Source of the DNA: Diploscapter coronatus
Taxonomy: Eukaryota > Nematoda > Chromadorea > Rhabditida > Rhabditidae
Reading direction: 5' to 3'
Length of the DNA stretch: 64,000 nucleotides
NCBI GenBank assembly: GCA_964036155.1
Contig: OZ038423.1
Span: forward strand, 39,323,249-39,387,248
This document shows, one piece after another, positions 21,810 to 35,124 of the stretch. The position numbers and the translations under genes are program-made. Numbering within the stretch: the first letter of the stretch is position 1; the number at the start of each line of letters is the position of its first letter. The notes beneath the pieces are model-generated. The model had not been told where the DNA came from and did not search any database. It saw nothing but the letters and a program-made list of their open reading frames with translations.

Positions 21810-24800
21810 AGTAAAAGGAGTCAAAAATTTAAAGACTGAATAAAAAATTGAAACCTCAAATTTTTCGAGAACTCAAACTAAAAATAAGCTTATCAATAAA
21901 TCAGTAACTTAGAATTCTTCTCATTTTAAGCATCCTTTGAAGCTTATACACAAGGGGGAAGTTGTTTGCTGATTGAAATATTGGAAGATAAAGTCATTAA
22001 TAAAAAAGATAGCACATCGTAATTCTTAACACCGACTTAAGATACTAATAGTGAAACCTATTTTGAAAAATGTTGAATAATTTGATGGTTCGCGATAGGA
22101 TCAATAACTCGGAATGCCTGTTTACGAATCAGAGAATGACTGTATCCCTATCCTCTTCATTCGATCTCTCAACTATCAAATCGGAATCAGACCCGCGAGT
22201 TTTCATTCTTTATTTTGTCATCGATAATTTCGACAGTCTGACATCTCACTTTTCTCTCAAATCTCCATAATATTTTTTGGTTTTTGTTTGCTTCAAATTT
22301 CTCTCCGGTTTTCATATTTTTATCATCAATCACGTCTGAATTAATTCATTACAGCGACTTTGATATGGAAACTTTAAAAATAAATGCCATGTAAGTAGGT
22401 AAAGAGAGATCGGAATTATTTTGGACGCATTTCATGGATTTAGGAGTCTAAAATTTATTCCGATAAAAATCGATGAGGAAAAAGCAACAAGTTCGAAGCA
22501 TCTGTTCTTTTTCCCATGTGATAAGCTCATTTTCACGAGACCCAAAATGGAAAGTTTATGATGAAAAATGGCTAATCTTTCGAATGCCGAAAATATTCGC
22601 ATTTCGTAGAATTCTTTTGAGGATGTCACATAAATTCTCCTGATTTGTAAATGGAGGGATTGGCTTTGAAATGACTTTGAAAGGGACCGCAAACAGGGTT
22701 TTGAGCCGTATTTGTGACTGCTAAATTTCGCATCAAACGCGCATAAATCTCACTTGCAAGATGATATATGCCCCCGGAAAAATCATAAAACTCATTTGAA
22801 TTTAGATATTTTTGGAGGGAGAAATGATATTTAGGGAGCATAAAGCGAGCATTTTATCAGATGACAGCTTAGTAATTCGCTTTATGAAAATTTCGAAACG
22901 TGCGCAAAATACTTTTGGTCTTTAATGGCGACTAAAATAACGAGGTAATCAATTTGCAAAATAATTAAATGAAGATAATCTAATTGCATTCATAATTGTT
23001 CGAAGTGACAAAAATATTATAGACTTCAAGACGATATACGTTTCAACGAATAATGACAATATCCACCATTTCCAATAATAACCTTTCCGAAACATCGCGT
23101 CAGACATTTTTATCGAAATAAAGCTTTAGGATGATTATGCATTCATAGCCAAACGCACTGCACATTTTTCATCTCCATGTGAAGGTGAGAGGTAGGAAGG
23201 AAGGAAGGGAAAGGAGATATCAAAACACACTGCTAAATAAATGAAGTCGAATATCAAATGACCCATTAGTTAGTTCCCATACAATTCAGGGAATGAAATA
23301 AAAATTCGCTTTTCACGATTTGTTGAGATAATTTTGACGTAATTGATCAAAAATCAGCTGCAAAACAAGAAGAATGGAAAAAGCCAATTTTGGCAACCGA
23401 CAAAATCAAAGAAATGGCTTATTTACGTTTTCACGAGGTAACAAGGAAATCAAAGATAAGACAGAAAAGAGAATGATTTCTGCATTTCTGCAAAAAGTAA
23501 GGATGAAAAAGGAAGAGAGAATGACGTCCTGGTCGATCGATTTATCACTCGTTGCCCTGTTTACGTGTCGCTGCGTGCAACCAGACGAGTAAATCGAAAC
23601 GAAAGTGGAAATGGAAATGGAGTTGACCAGTCAAAATCAGGGATGAAATGTTGTTTTTGACCTCCAAAAACTAAATTAGTTTATATCAGGGTTTTTTGCT
23701 TTAGATTCAATCAAATTCGAAGTCAACATGGCTTTTCAAGTATTTGTTTATGGGGATATAGTGAAGCTAGAGAATTTTTTAGCCACACCGAAGAAAGCTG
23801 CATCTGAATCAAAGACCAAAGTAAATCGGGTATGACAAAAAATAATAACCGGACCCAAGAATTTAAAACCATAACGTGTGAAAATAATTTGTATTTTGAG
23901 AAGAATCACCTAATCTTGCATTCTTTTGATCTAATCACGGTTCAGACACGTCCTCGCAGAAATTAGCAATGAAAACTGTGATCGCAATCGCATGTAAACA
24001 ATATGCACCAGGGCTGTCACGCACAACAAAATTTTGATCATGGAGTGAAAAATAAAAGAAGAAAAAAAACTGAGTTATGCTTTGCTCAAGGAAACTTCCC
24101 AAATACCCAAAACCTATTTATGGTCTTTCATCGTTCTAACCCCGAAAGAGAATCGATTTTGGGACCGAGGGTTTTCGCTGATCTTTCGCAAATTTACGAG
24201 AAATCGTTCTAATCGAATTCATGACGTTGCAAGATTGGAGAGTGCAGGATAGAATAGCTAGAAAAAGACAGAAGTATCCTTGAGTTTTCAAAAGAACGTC
24301 ATTTTCAAGAGAAGTAAATCGCAATTTTTCCCGGTAAAAATATCTAAAATTTTAGAAAGTCAGGAAATTATAAATGGGACATGTAGGTTTGGGGAAGTAA
24401 GTTAGGAAAATGTCTAATTCCAGTGCAAATGCTGCGCGCTTTGACGAAATTAAAAACGGGGCAAAAATGAGAGAAAATGATGAATGAATAGGATCGAAAG
24501 AAAGACGAAAATTCAGAACTGGTTATGTTTCTCTTTTTATTTTTACCCTTCTTGCCTCAAACCTCGGTCTCTTTTTCCTCTGGGGCTTCCCATTTCATCC
24601 TTTTCCTCTCTCAAAAATGCTTTCTATTCCTCTTACTCACGAAACTACGACTAATGTGCATAATATTTGACTAAAACGATATGTTTCATCATCATTTTCG
24701 AAGCAGGAAATTGGCAAAATTATAGAAACATAAGATGGCAATAAGTATTTCGAAACTAATTGAATCTTGATAAAATAATTCGAAAATTAAACGGACTCAT

Positions 24801-25231
24801 TAAATTCAGCGCAAATTTTAATTGGTAAGAATGTAAATAATTGGATTAGAAAATTTTGCTCAGAAAATAAGGCAGCATTTTCAAAAATAATAATGAAAAT
24901 TTGATTTAGGATGTTATATTTCCAGAAAAAACAGTAAGAATAAGCGTTAGCCTCGTGTTGCGGCTAATTGTTTTGCTAATGATTGCATCATGTTTCATTT
25001 TTTCGTTGTTAGGTGCAGATAGAATTTTTGCCAAGACTAACCTATGCAGAATTGCAAAAAAAATCGCTCAAAGGAATACAAATCATCTCGATCACTATTC
25101 AAAAGCTATTCTTCATAACAAGAAATGAAAAATTCGATTTTCCTAGCCTACAAAAATTCTCAAAGATATCCTATCCCACCTTCTAACGTTATTTTTCAAC
25201 ATGTAAAAAGATAATTTTTTAGCCGACTAAC

Positions 25232-25353
25232 CTTTGTTCGCCGTGTCCAAAATGTCTCAGTTTTCGTTGTTTCTGTTTCCTTGGCCGAGTGATTCCAGGA
25301 ACAACTGCTCTGTGTCTCTTTCCGTTCCTCTGTCTTCCTTCCCAATGATAAGC
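25232..25353 (-). other. Possible isolated spliced exon
   Basis: A 122-base segment lies between a good acceptor (TTTGCAG) and a good donor (AAAG/GTTAGT) and is open in one frame. The encoded peptide is very basic (Arg/Lys/His-rich, including RPRKQKQRKLRH). It could be a distant 5' exon of wwp-1, 4.5 kb upstream of its ATG, or an exon of an unrecognised gene. Confidence 0.2.
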
Positions 25354-26397
25354 CTGCAAATCAGTGAATGAATGATCGAGTGAAAAATTGCAAAAATTCA
25401 GGTATTCAATCTGGGCAATAACCAGAAATTAGCATAAATTAAGATAAAAATAATATACATTTTCCTTCATTGAAAACAAGCAGTCGAATTAAAATGGCTC
25501 AAGAGATCCTAGCGAATTTTCGAATATTAACGACCGGTCTCACGAAACAGGTAAGCAGAAAACAAACACAAAACAGAACATTTTAAAGAATAAAAGATAT
25601 CCCGAACTAAATGACTCGTTTGTTTGTTCAAATAGGTAATTACTCATCAAAACACCTAAAATTTTGGCATTCAAATTAAACATATTTCCTTTCAAAAGTG
25701 GAAAAATGTTCGATTTGTCCACCACAAATAACTTGGTTTTTTCATACGAAAGAGAATCTTGATAATATCTTCAGAGAAAAAGTTCCTAGAAGGGTTTTGG
25801 GGAATGAAAAAATTACTCAAAAGGCAATGAGCGACTTTCAAAAGAGGGAGTGGGGGCTTAGAAAAGAATGAAGGATGGGGAGAGACAAGGTAGACTGAAG
25901 AGATGCGAGAGAAAAAGGAAAACGAGCAAGTGAAGTGAGTGAAGAGAGGGAAGAGAAGCAGAATGAATTCGAACGAAAAGAGACATGAAAGGAGAAACGA
26001 CGAGTTCTTCCTTTGGCTGGGTTGAGTTTTCTCTGCTTCTTTTCTGCTTTTCGAAATAAACGAGCGAATTATAAATCTCACGCCGAAAAATGCAACATTG
26101 ACAGGGGGAGGTAGAGGGAGGTAGGAAATCTGAAATAAGATGTTTGATTTTCAAAATACCATTGATCATTAAAAATGTATTTATATGTTTCAAAATCTAA
26201 TAACTATAGTTCTTCATTCTAGAACCTAGCGAAAGACCTTGTCCATTTCAAAATGGAATTTCTTTGCACTTAAAAACTTTATCTTCCTCTAATCACCAGA
26301 ATGGAGAATAAAGATTCAATACAAATAAATTTGGCTTTGAAACATACACAATCAATCTTCGAGACTAAAGGATTTCTGAAAACAAACCGTCTGGGGT

Positions 26398-29300
26398 TCA
26401 ATCCGAATCGGACAAATCGATGTAGCTGCCTCCGGTCAGTTCTGTCGCTGCTCGCTTCGGCTTCGGCGGGGCCACATCGTCCTGAAAATGCACTGATTTG
26501 AAAACCAAAATAAATAAAATATGTTTCATCGCGAATAGAAAATAGGTACTTTTCACAACGGGTATTTGATCGCTGATTTGTTTGAAATAAAATAGGGAGA
26601 ATCGATAAAACTGCTCACCTTATCGTAGATATCATCATCCAAATTTCTTCTCTTTTGTTTGGGTTCCCTCGTGGAGGAAGGCATCATTGACGAGGAACTG
26701 GTGTTGTTTCTAAATTCAAGTTTAAAATCTGTTATCAATTCTTCTTTCTCCAAAAATATACTTTTCATTCAAATATGAAAAAATAGAAATAAAGTTTGGG
26801 AGGAAAGTACTCATTATTATCTAAGAGAAAAATGAAGAAATAGAAATCGAAATCGAAAATACCGATTTCCCCTGAGCGTCCTGGAAGTACCCGTCGCGTT
26901 GTCCTTTTCGTCGTTGAGAATCTCGATGACCGTGAACAGCTGCTGGTAGCGGTTCCGTAGAGGGGCTGCCTTCTCGAACCTAAAAACCACGATAAAATCA
27001 CCGACTAAAAATGGGATGTTTTGTTTGGAAATCTCCAAAAGAACCAAACCGATTATATGCCCTTCTGCATATCCTATATATGTCGATTTTTTAAACAGAC
27101 CCAATCAGAGAATAAAAATAAAAATTGCAAATATTCGATAAAAATATTTATTTATAAAAAAAAAACTTACGATTTAGCAGCAGCAATGGCATCCTGAATG
27201 TAGTGTTTTGCAAGGAACTGCTCGGCCATTTTCTTGCCCTTTGTCAGGCACAAATTCGTGAAATTCTCCATGTGAGCCAGAACCTGAGAAAAATTAGTTA
27301 ATTTAAAAATGGCAAAAAAATCCTGGAAAGTTTATTGAATTCGAATTCTTCATATCAAAACCACTATTTAAAAAGTCGTTCAATTTTCCAAGAAGTAGAA
27401 AAAATACCTGCTCAAGCGGTAATTTCATATGACTCGCCGACCCGGCTCGACCCGTTTTTCTGCTCATGTCTCGAAGGGAAGCGCTGAAGTTTTAGTTGAA
27501 TTTCACGATTTTTAAATTTCTGAAGATAATATGCGAAAAAGTGGTTTTTTTGCTTGCAAATAAGATCAGAAAAAAATGAACAAATAATGACAAGCTTCCG
27601 TATTTCTTTGAAACAAAACAACAAATATTTCACTGCATGTTTTGCCATCTCAAAAATCATAACTTATCAAAAGTCTAATTTATGTTTCACAATTTCTCGA
27701 AATAATAATCGTATTCCTGCATCTATTAACTTATGGAACGCATTTATCGCATTTAAATAACTAAATAATAAAATCATTAACCTCGTAGAATTAGCAGTTC
27801 CCTGTGGCATGAGAATGTCCCCTGCAGAAATGGTCTTCCTGATTAAACCCCCAATGTGCTCGGCCACTTTGTTCGCTATGTCCACGTCATCTATCAGAAT
27901 CTAAAATTGTTCTTTCTTAGTTTCTTGGAAAGTTAACAAAGTTCATTCATATTGATTTGGAGGCATTATTCATCTTTTCCTTTCTATGAAGTCTATTTTG
28001 TCTCGAAAGTAAGCGACATTTCTATAAAAGCGCTAGATGAGCTGAGCAAATCCGTTAAGGAAATTTCAAATTGCTTTATCAAATCAAAATCGCCTGTTTT
28101 TATAGACTTTTGATTGTATGATTTTGCTGAAGCCTACCTTGATCGCGTTCACAGTGAATCGGTCATCTTTGGACGGTTGGCGAGCCAGAATGTAACGCAT
28201 CAGGGACATCGAGGGGTCGCGATCTGCAAATTTAAGTTTCAAAAGCCATTCTCTAAAGAAAGTATCATTTTATTTTTAATAGAATCACAGTATCACTCGT
28301 TAGCACAAATTTACAAGAAAGCAATTTTTGGAAAATGAAGTAAAAGAGACAAGAGAACATTCTAGAATTGAGGAAAGAACAAACCCATTCTCCTGAGCAG
28401 GAGCAGAATGTTGGTGAGCGCTTCTCGGTGTTTTTCCGCATTCAGTTTCGGAATCGACGGGGCGATCCAGTCTATTGGAACGCCTTCTGCGTTTACTAAA
28501 AAAGAAATTTTAAGGATTACGGTAATTTTCAAAAACAAACTATCGAAAAACAACTAAATTCGCCTTCTCAATACGAACAACATAAAGGAAAGTATTATCT
28601 AATTGAGACCTTTTTTCTAATGAAATTTAAGAATTGCAACAAATTTACCCAATTGCCAGAAAATCCATTGCGAAGTGGTCTCCCAGTCCAGCGAGGCAGT
28701 GATCATCGCGGACATCGAATCTTTCCGAAATATCGTCACGTTTTCGCTGAAACTTCAGAAATAAGCATTATTTTCTACGTTTCAGGGTTGTTTCGTAAAG
28801 AATTACATTAACTCCAGGGCGTTAATGTTCGTTTAGGCAAATAATATTGTTTCAAGATAACTTCTCGAAAATTTTTAAACTCTTCGAAGATTCAGGCGAA
28901 TTAGTTCGTAGTCATAAAGTAATTTGAAAAATCTTTTCTAAAACTATTATTTCGAAAAAGATACTAACATAGCGATTTCCCCGACCAGATCATGGAGTTG
29001 TGCGCCATCGATTCCTTTGCAGATGGCGCCGATCAGATCCGGGTTGATTTGTGCCTGGAACTGATCGAGAACATAGGGAACCAGGTAGCCGAACAGTTGG
29101 AAGTCCTCCACGCTTATATACTGCAAAAATTTGAGGGTTGATTTGAAATGTTTGATTTTATTTTGAATTTCATGGTCAATCGAAAGATTTTTGAGGATCA
29201 ACTAAGGATGATCTACAAATTTACTATCGCTTTGGAACTTATCCCTAATTTTCATAAATATCCATGAAAAATAGTAAAATTTGAAAAAAAAAAATATGGT

Positions 29301-32300
29301 AAATATTTTGAGAAAATCATTGGAGTAACACAAGAAATTAATTTAAAAAAAAAAACCAACCGCTAAATCCTCACAGAGCATGTCGATTTCGTTCTTCCCG
29401 CAACAATCCGCAATCTCCTTGTAAATCGCGTTCGCGTCCACTTTCATCTGAGATTCTATTCCTGAAAAAAACGATGAAAACACTTTCAAAATAGAAAAAA
29501 TGCAATCTATTGAAAAGTTAGATGTTTGGAGGAATTTTTGAAATGAAATGTGATTCTGGTAATAATAAACAAAAATTCGAATCTTCTAAGAAACTCGAAA
29601 ATGCACTTACCAGATTTCATGAAGACGAGCAGCAGATAGGTGATCGTCTCGTCCCTGTCTCGCATCGAGGCGATCAGAGAGACGATAGTTCGCTGGATCG
29701 GCTCGTTTTCCGCTGTGAAACTGAAAATTCAATTATGATTTCAAAATATAAAATAAGTTTCAGACAAACGATATTAGAAATTCCGTACTGAAGTTTACAA
29801 TTTATTGATCGAACGGAGAAATATATAATGAAGAATTTCTATAGCGATATTTCATTACAAAAGTATCTTGCCACTAAATCGGCATTAGAAAACAAATAAG
29901 AAAAAGTGAGTTGTAAATGCAAATAACTGATTAAAAAATGCCTACCAAAGATTCCTGAAGATGACGAATAGGGAATGATTGAAGAATTGGTCGGTGGTGT
30001 CCTTGGACTCAAATGCGACCACCAGACTGTCGCCCTCGTTCGCGCCCTCGATCGATAGGGTTACTGCAACTTTCGAATTAGCATATAAATCGAGGATCCT
30101 AATTTTACCCGGCCCGATGAGCACCAACAGGGCCTGTGCCAGGTTCTCGATCACATCGTCGTCCACGTCGGAATCCTGCAAATTAGAAATTTGAATTGTT
30201 AAAATTTCATTGAGAAACGAGGAGAATAACTTTTTCCTAACTACAAAAATGATAAAGCAAATTTGAAACGTATGAAATGCAATGTGTAACTAGTTTCTCT
30301 TTTCAAAATTAAACCAGCTTTTAGCTACGGAAAAACAATGGGGTTAAATTTTAGATTTTCTTTATAAAATATGGAAGACTCGAAAACTTACATCATCGAG
30401 CAACTTTTGAAGAATTTTCTGGACGCCTTCGCTCTTCTCGTACATGTCCAATTCGGCAGATTTGAAGTTCTCCCTAAAAGTAACAATAAATTTAGAAAAG
30501 CTGGAAAAAAAATCAACCTCATTCCCTCGACGATATCCCTCCACTCGCCGCGCAGACCCTCGATCGCCTGGGCCAATTCCTGCTCGCGACGCTGCTTTTC
30601 TCGCTGAAAATTCGGCATCAACTTTCTCTGGATTCTTTTCTCACTAGCTTAGAAAATCTAGATCCCTATTTAAATAAGTTTCACATGTTATATCAAAACT
30701 TGGTTGAAATAACTATCGATATGCTAGGAGTTAGATAAAATAAAAAGTTAAATAAAACATGTTCAATAATTTCTACTTCAGATAAGTTTCAAAAATGTCT
30801 AAATGTTTTTGTGGACGGAAAAAAAATAATAAGTCAGATGGATCGATTGTTAAACCAAAAGAAAAAACATTGAACAAATTGGCCCCACCTCCTGTTCGAC
30901 TTCATCCGAACTCTCGTCATCAATCATTTCCTCGTCCAGCCCAAACTGCTCCATCTTCACGCCTCCACTCGGATGCACACTCGAGAAGGCAGCTCCCGTA
31001 GAACGGGCTGCGGGTTTCTCTTCTTTCCAATTTGCAGGATTTTCTGAAATTAGCATACCATGAAAATATACTGAATCTCTCTGAAAATTATTCTTTCAAG
31101 TTTCTTTTTTCAATTGGCTACATCTTTCTGTTACAAATCATCAAGGGTTGTAAAAAATCAACATATCATCTTTTCGAAACATCAACCTAAATGTTTGAAA
31201 ATTCCGACAAAATTCAATGAGAAATTTGTGTACCTGTTTCAAGTTTCGCTGCCTTTCTACTTGCAGCCGATTCCGAAGAATGGCCCGGTTTGAGTTGGGG
31301 ATTCATGACGATCGAAAATGAGCCGCTTCTGCTCTTTTCCACTGGAGCGGCAGAAGTCCCAGAAGATGTCTGGGCTGAAAATTTTTATCTTTTATTTTTA
31401 GAGAAATTTTTTGCTAGAGCAAACTTCGAAACATTCTAAATTCTAATTGAACATTGTTTTGTTCACTTGAAAGTTTAATCCTCAAAACTTCGCTATTTCT
31501 AATTTATAGGAAATAGACTCGAGTTAAACTTTTATCTACCGATATTTGATCCCGAGTTCGATTGAATTGCACTGGAAGACGGTGACTTGACTGGTTTCTC
31601 TTTGACATCTTCTGATTTTCTGAAACTGTTCGAATAAGTTCCAAGAATTACATAAAGTTCAATAGTTTCTAGACTGTTCGATATGTGTACCCGTGTCTGG
31701 ACCTTATAAGAATGGAATATAAAAAGTAGAATACAAATTGACATACACTTCAGAAGCCGTAGGTCCTTCATCACTTCTGACGAAGTCTTTCCACAATTTC
31801 CTCACTTCTTCTCGGATCGCCTTGTCCAGGCGGGAATTCTCCAGAATAGTCACCAGAGAACTAAAACTAACTTTAAAAAGTTGAATAATGAAAACAGATT
31901 TCAAATATCCTCCTACTGAAAGAAGACAGATGATATGGGTTTGTTTGTGTAGTAGAAATAAGTGTCATAATACAATTTAAATTTCCGACGATTGAAATAA
32001 GTTGCAAAACCACTTCAAAATGTCTTTTCAACGGATAAGCGATAATAAGTAATCATGTTGAACATAAAATTCAAATACCCTACCCTTGATAGCAATCAGC
32101 AATGGGGCGCATCGCCTGGTTGATTGCCTTCTTCATCGACTCTGCCAATGGAGGGTGTAATACGGGGACTGTCTGAAAAGCCAAAGATTAGTTTCATAAG
32201 CTTCAAAAAGTCTTAAAAATCGATGTTTCAGAATTATGATTATTTTCAATTTTAATTTTACAACTCAATGGAAGTAGATATATTGAAAAGTGTATATTTC

Positions 32301-35124
32301 AAAATTATCTTCTTTGCATTACTATTTCAACGATTTTCAGCGAATCTCCCTATCGCGTAAATATCACCTTGCAAACGAATTCGAGAATGGAGTTGGCGAA
32401 TGGGTGGTGCAAGTTGAGATAGAAGCGAATGAGAGCGATGACGGGCTCGATTGCGTAGTAGGGCACTGAGGGCTCGTAGAACATCCAGTCCATCCACAGC
32501 ACCATCTTGCACCATTGCTGCTCCGCGCCCACCTGAAACAGAATGGTAAAAATAGCATGAAATTAAAAATGAATTCCTACTTGAAAAATGTAAGCTCCTT
32601 GGAATGCAACTAAAACTTCTTATTTACCTGAAGCCTATTCGAACCTTTTAAGGAGCCAAAATGAGTTTTTCGGAGAAAATAGGAATAAGATTAAAAAAGG
32701 AATCATAAGATTCTCACCGCCGCACTAACGAGCAACAAATTGATGAGATGAACCCTCGACTCGACAATCAGATTCATGTCTTTGACCGTGAAGTACAGGA
32801 TGTAACGAATCAGCTCTGCACGCATTGAACTTGCATCCGGATCGCGTAGATACTCAAAATGACAGAATATAGTATGTTTCAAAGAGAACCCAAAAGCATG
32901 GAGTATTCGACGTTATAATCGACAGGCGAGTTAAAAATATTGTCGATAAGAAAGAAACTAACCGCATTCGAGAACCATTCGAAGTATTTCTCCAATTGTG
33001 GTTGTTTAACGTGCAGAAGCATGAATTCTACTTTTCTGGCGATCTGAAAATTCTCTTTTTGAAATAAAATATTTTTCTGGAAAAAAAATCGGCTATCTTA
33101 GTGCTGAAAAGTACAAAATTCAACTTTTCAAGTCATCTATTTTTGAACTGACTGAACTAAGCAAGAAAAACGATAAAAATTAGAAAAAAAAATCTCGAAC
33201 CTCCGGCGCGACACGATTTTGATGGAATTGTGGATGCACAGAGCGGAAGAACAATTCATCGAATGCTGAGAAAATCAGTTTTTTTTCAGAAAAACAAAAG
33301 AACTTACTATTCAAGTGGAACTTGTTCGGCTCAGAGACGTACTCCTTCCAGAGGGCAGAAATTTGTGCAATTTTGCTGAGTCTCAGCAAAATCAGACCCA
33401 AATCACGACCCAACATTTGGGAGTCCTGAGGACGTAGTCTGAAAATGACGATTTAAAAATTTTAGAATTTAGTTTTCTAAGCAATCTGTTAGTCTATTAA
33501 AAACAAGACGTTGTGCTCGTTTTATAGGAATGAGATGAAACCTATTTAAAGTACAAACTTTCAAATGTTTAATCATTCTAAATCATGAAGATTTTAATTT
33601 TTATAGAAACAACAACTTTCTTCCAATATTCAAATAAAAAAATAACCTGATCAAATAGACGACGAGATTGACCATGCTCTGTTTGAGTGGCTCGTTTACA
33701 GGAGCGTTGCCCAGGTCGATGATGAGATGGGCGAAAGTGGCGATAGAGACCTGGGCCAACAGGGCGCCTGGCTTGAGGGAGGCCACCCACGGCTCGTTCT
33801 CCAAGAGCAGGTTCGTCAGACCGGAAGAGGTCTAAAAATAATGTTTCAAAAAGGGTTGATTTGCTAGAAAGTACCATCAAACTTTGCTGTGATCATAAAA
33901 CTCATGAGATTTTAAGATTTTAGCTGCTGAATAGACGTCAAAGATGGCTTTTCTCGTTCGACGAGTATTGTATAAATATTCCTTGTCGCATTATCGTTGA
34001 AATTTCTTTTATAACAACTCGAAAAGATTTAAAGCAAGTTTTAAACATGCTATTTAAACTCTAGCATCTTTTTCAAAACAGTCCTCTACTTTTTCATCTT
34101 CTCAGATTGGCGATTTTCAATGAAAAGTCCCACCCTTAATTTGCTCTGCCAGTCTCCGGATCCATTGAGGCACCGGACGAGGTTCATTATCACGTTGTCG
34201 ATCTGAAAAATCTTTTTTTTTTCAAAAATTGTCACTTTTTGAAATTCTGGCAACCACATATCCGTTTAAATTTCGCACCCCTCCTGACGCACGAACCTGC
34301 AAAAATGACAACCCAACCCGCGAGTGTGGCCTTTTATTGGCATTTATTTTTTTCCTAAAGACAAAGAATTTCTCGAACCTTGGGAATGTTCATTTTGATG
34401 CCCTCTCTGAAGAAGACGATGATCTGGTTTCGGGCGACTTCCTGCAGCTTTGGATACAGTTCGATGAGCACCATGTTCATATGACAGAGCACTGTGTACC
34501 ACTGGTCGGGCGAGAGCACCGTCATGTGATTCAGCCACTGAAGCTCATTTTACAAAATTCCCTACTAAAATTATCATATTTGAGCTCTATAAAATCACTG
34601 AAATTAGAGCTTTGAGTTAAGTTTCTTAAAATTGATCCACTGATTATTTCTTTAAATTCCACGTGATTTTTCTTCTGGAAAATAGCAACTCCTGAACCTT
34701 CTGATACTCGCTGGGCTTGGTGAGAAAGTGGAAGAGAAGACCGAGGAGAACCTGCTCTCGGGACGGACCGTCGCCTGCCATTTTCAGCAGGATGTCTGAG
34801 GCTTCCTGGAAAATGCTCAATAAATTCGATCTGAATAAGTTCATAAATTCTTAACAAAAATAGAGGTGTGTGACAAAAAGATGCAGCGAGATTAGCGTTT
34901 TCTTCCATAAATAAATTATATCTATATATAATATAGTATTCGAAATAAAATCAGATTTTTCCCCGAAAAAATTCTCGATTAACCTTATCACTGAGTCCGT
35001 TGATTTTGGCAGCGACATTCGTGGACTGGACGGCCATGTTGAGCGCGTTGTCGTTCGGATTGTCCGCCCTGTTCCGCATGTTCACCAGCGCGCACACGCG
35101 CGCCAACATTTCCGGATCAGCCAT
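26398..35124 (-). CDS. ints-3: Integrator complex subunit 3 (INTS3)
   Basis: Subunit of the nuclear Integrator complex, which cleaves nascent RNA polymerase II transcripts including snRNAs. In vertebrates INTS3 also forms the SOSS DNA-repair complex. 31 exons from 34984-35124 (start) to 26398-26481 (stop), including 34698-34805, 34379-34537, 33647-33831, 32368-32532, 31747-31860, 30889-31043, 29946-30063, 28969-29120, 28649-28746, 27171-27283 and 26863-26979; 1142 aa with consistent phases. Similarity to human INTS3 (about 1040 aa) is recognised along its length: YAIEPVIALIRFYLNLHHPF (32.4 kb), the acidic middle (31.0 kb), LFVIFRNLC (29.9/29.7 kb), TIFRKDSM with SLDWETTSQW (28.7 kb), EALTNILLLLRR (28.4 kb), and a basic then acidic tail ending SDSD as in the human protein. 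A TTTTTGCAG acceptor seven bases before the ATG suggests trans-splicing. Confidence 0.93.

Larger units (their letters stand above)
20742..26397. other. 5.7-kb region without a confident gene
   Basis: Lies upstream of wwp-1 and downstream of the Integrator gene. It contains the foldback repeat at 21558-21809, a possible spliced exon at 25232-25353, and a strongly purine-rich + strand around 25850-26010. No protein family was recognised. It probably holds wwp-1 regulatory sequence and 5'UTR exons. Confidence 0.45.

Noticed and set aside
25850..26010. Purine-rich tract (GAGAGG/GAAGAG repeats)
   Set aside because: Could suggest triplex-forming DNA, but there is no mirror symmetry, and such tracts are common in nematode intergenic DNA.
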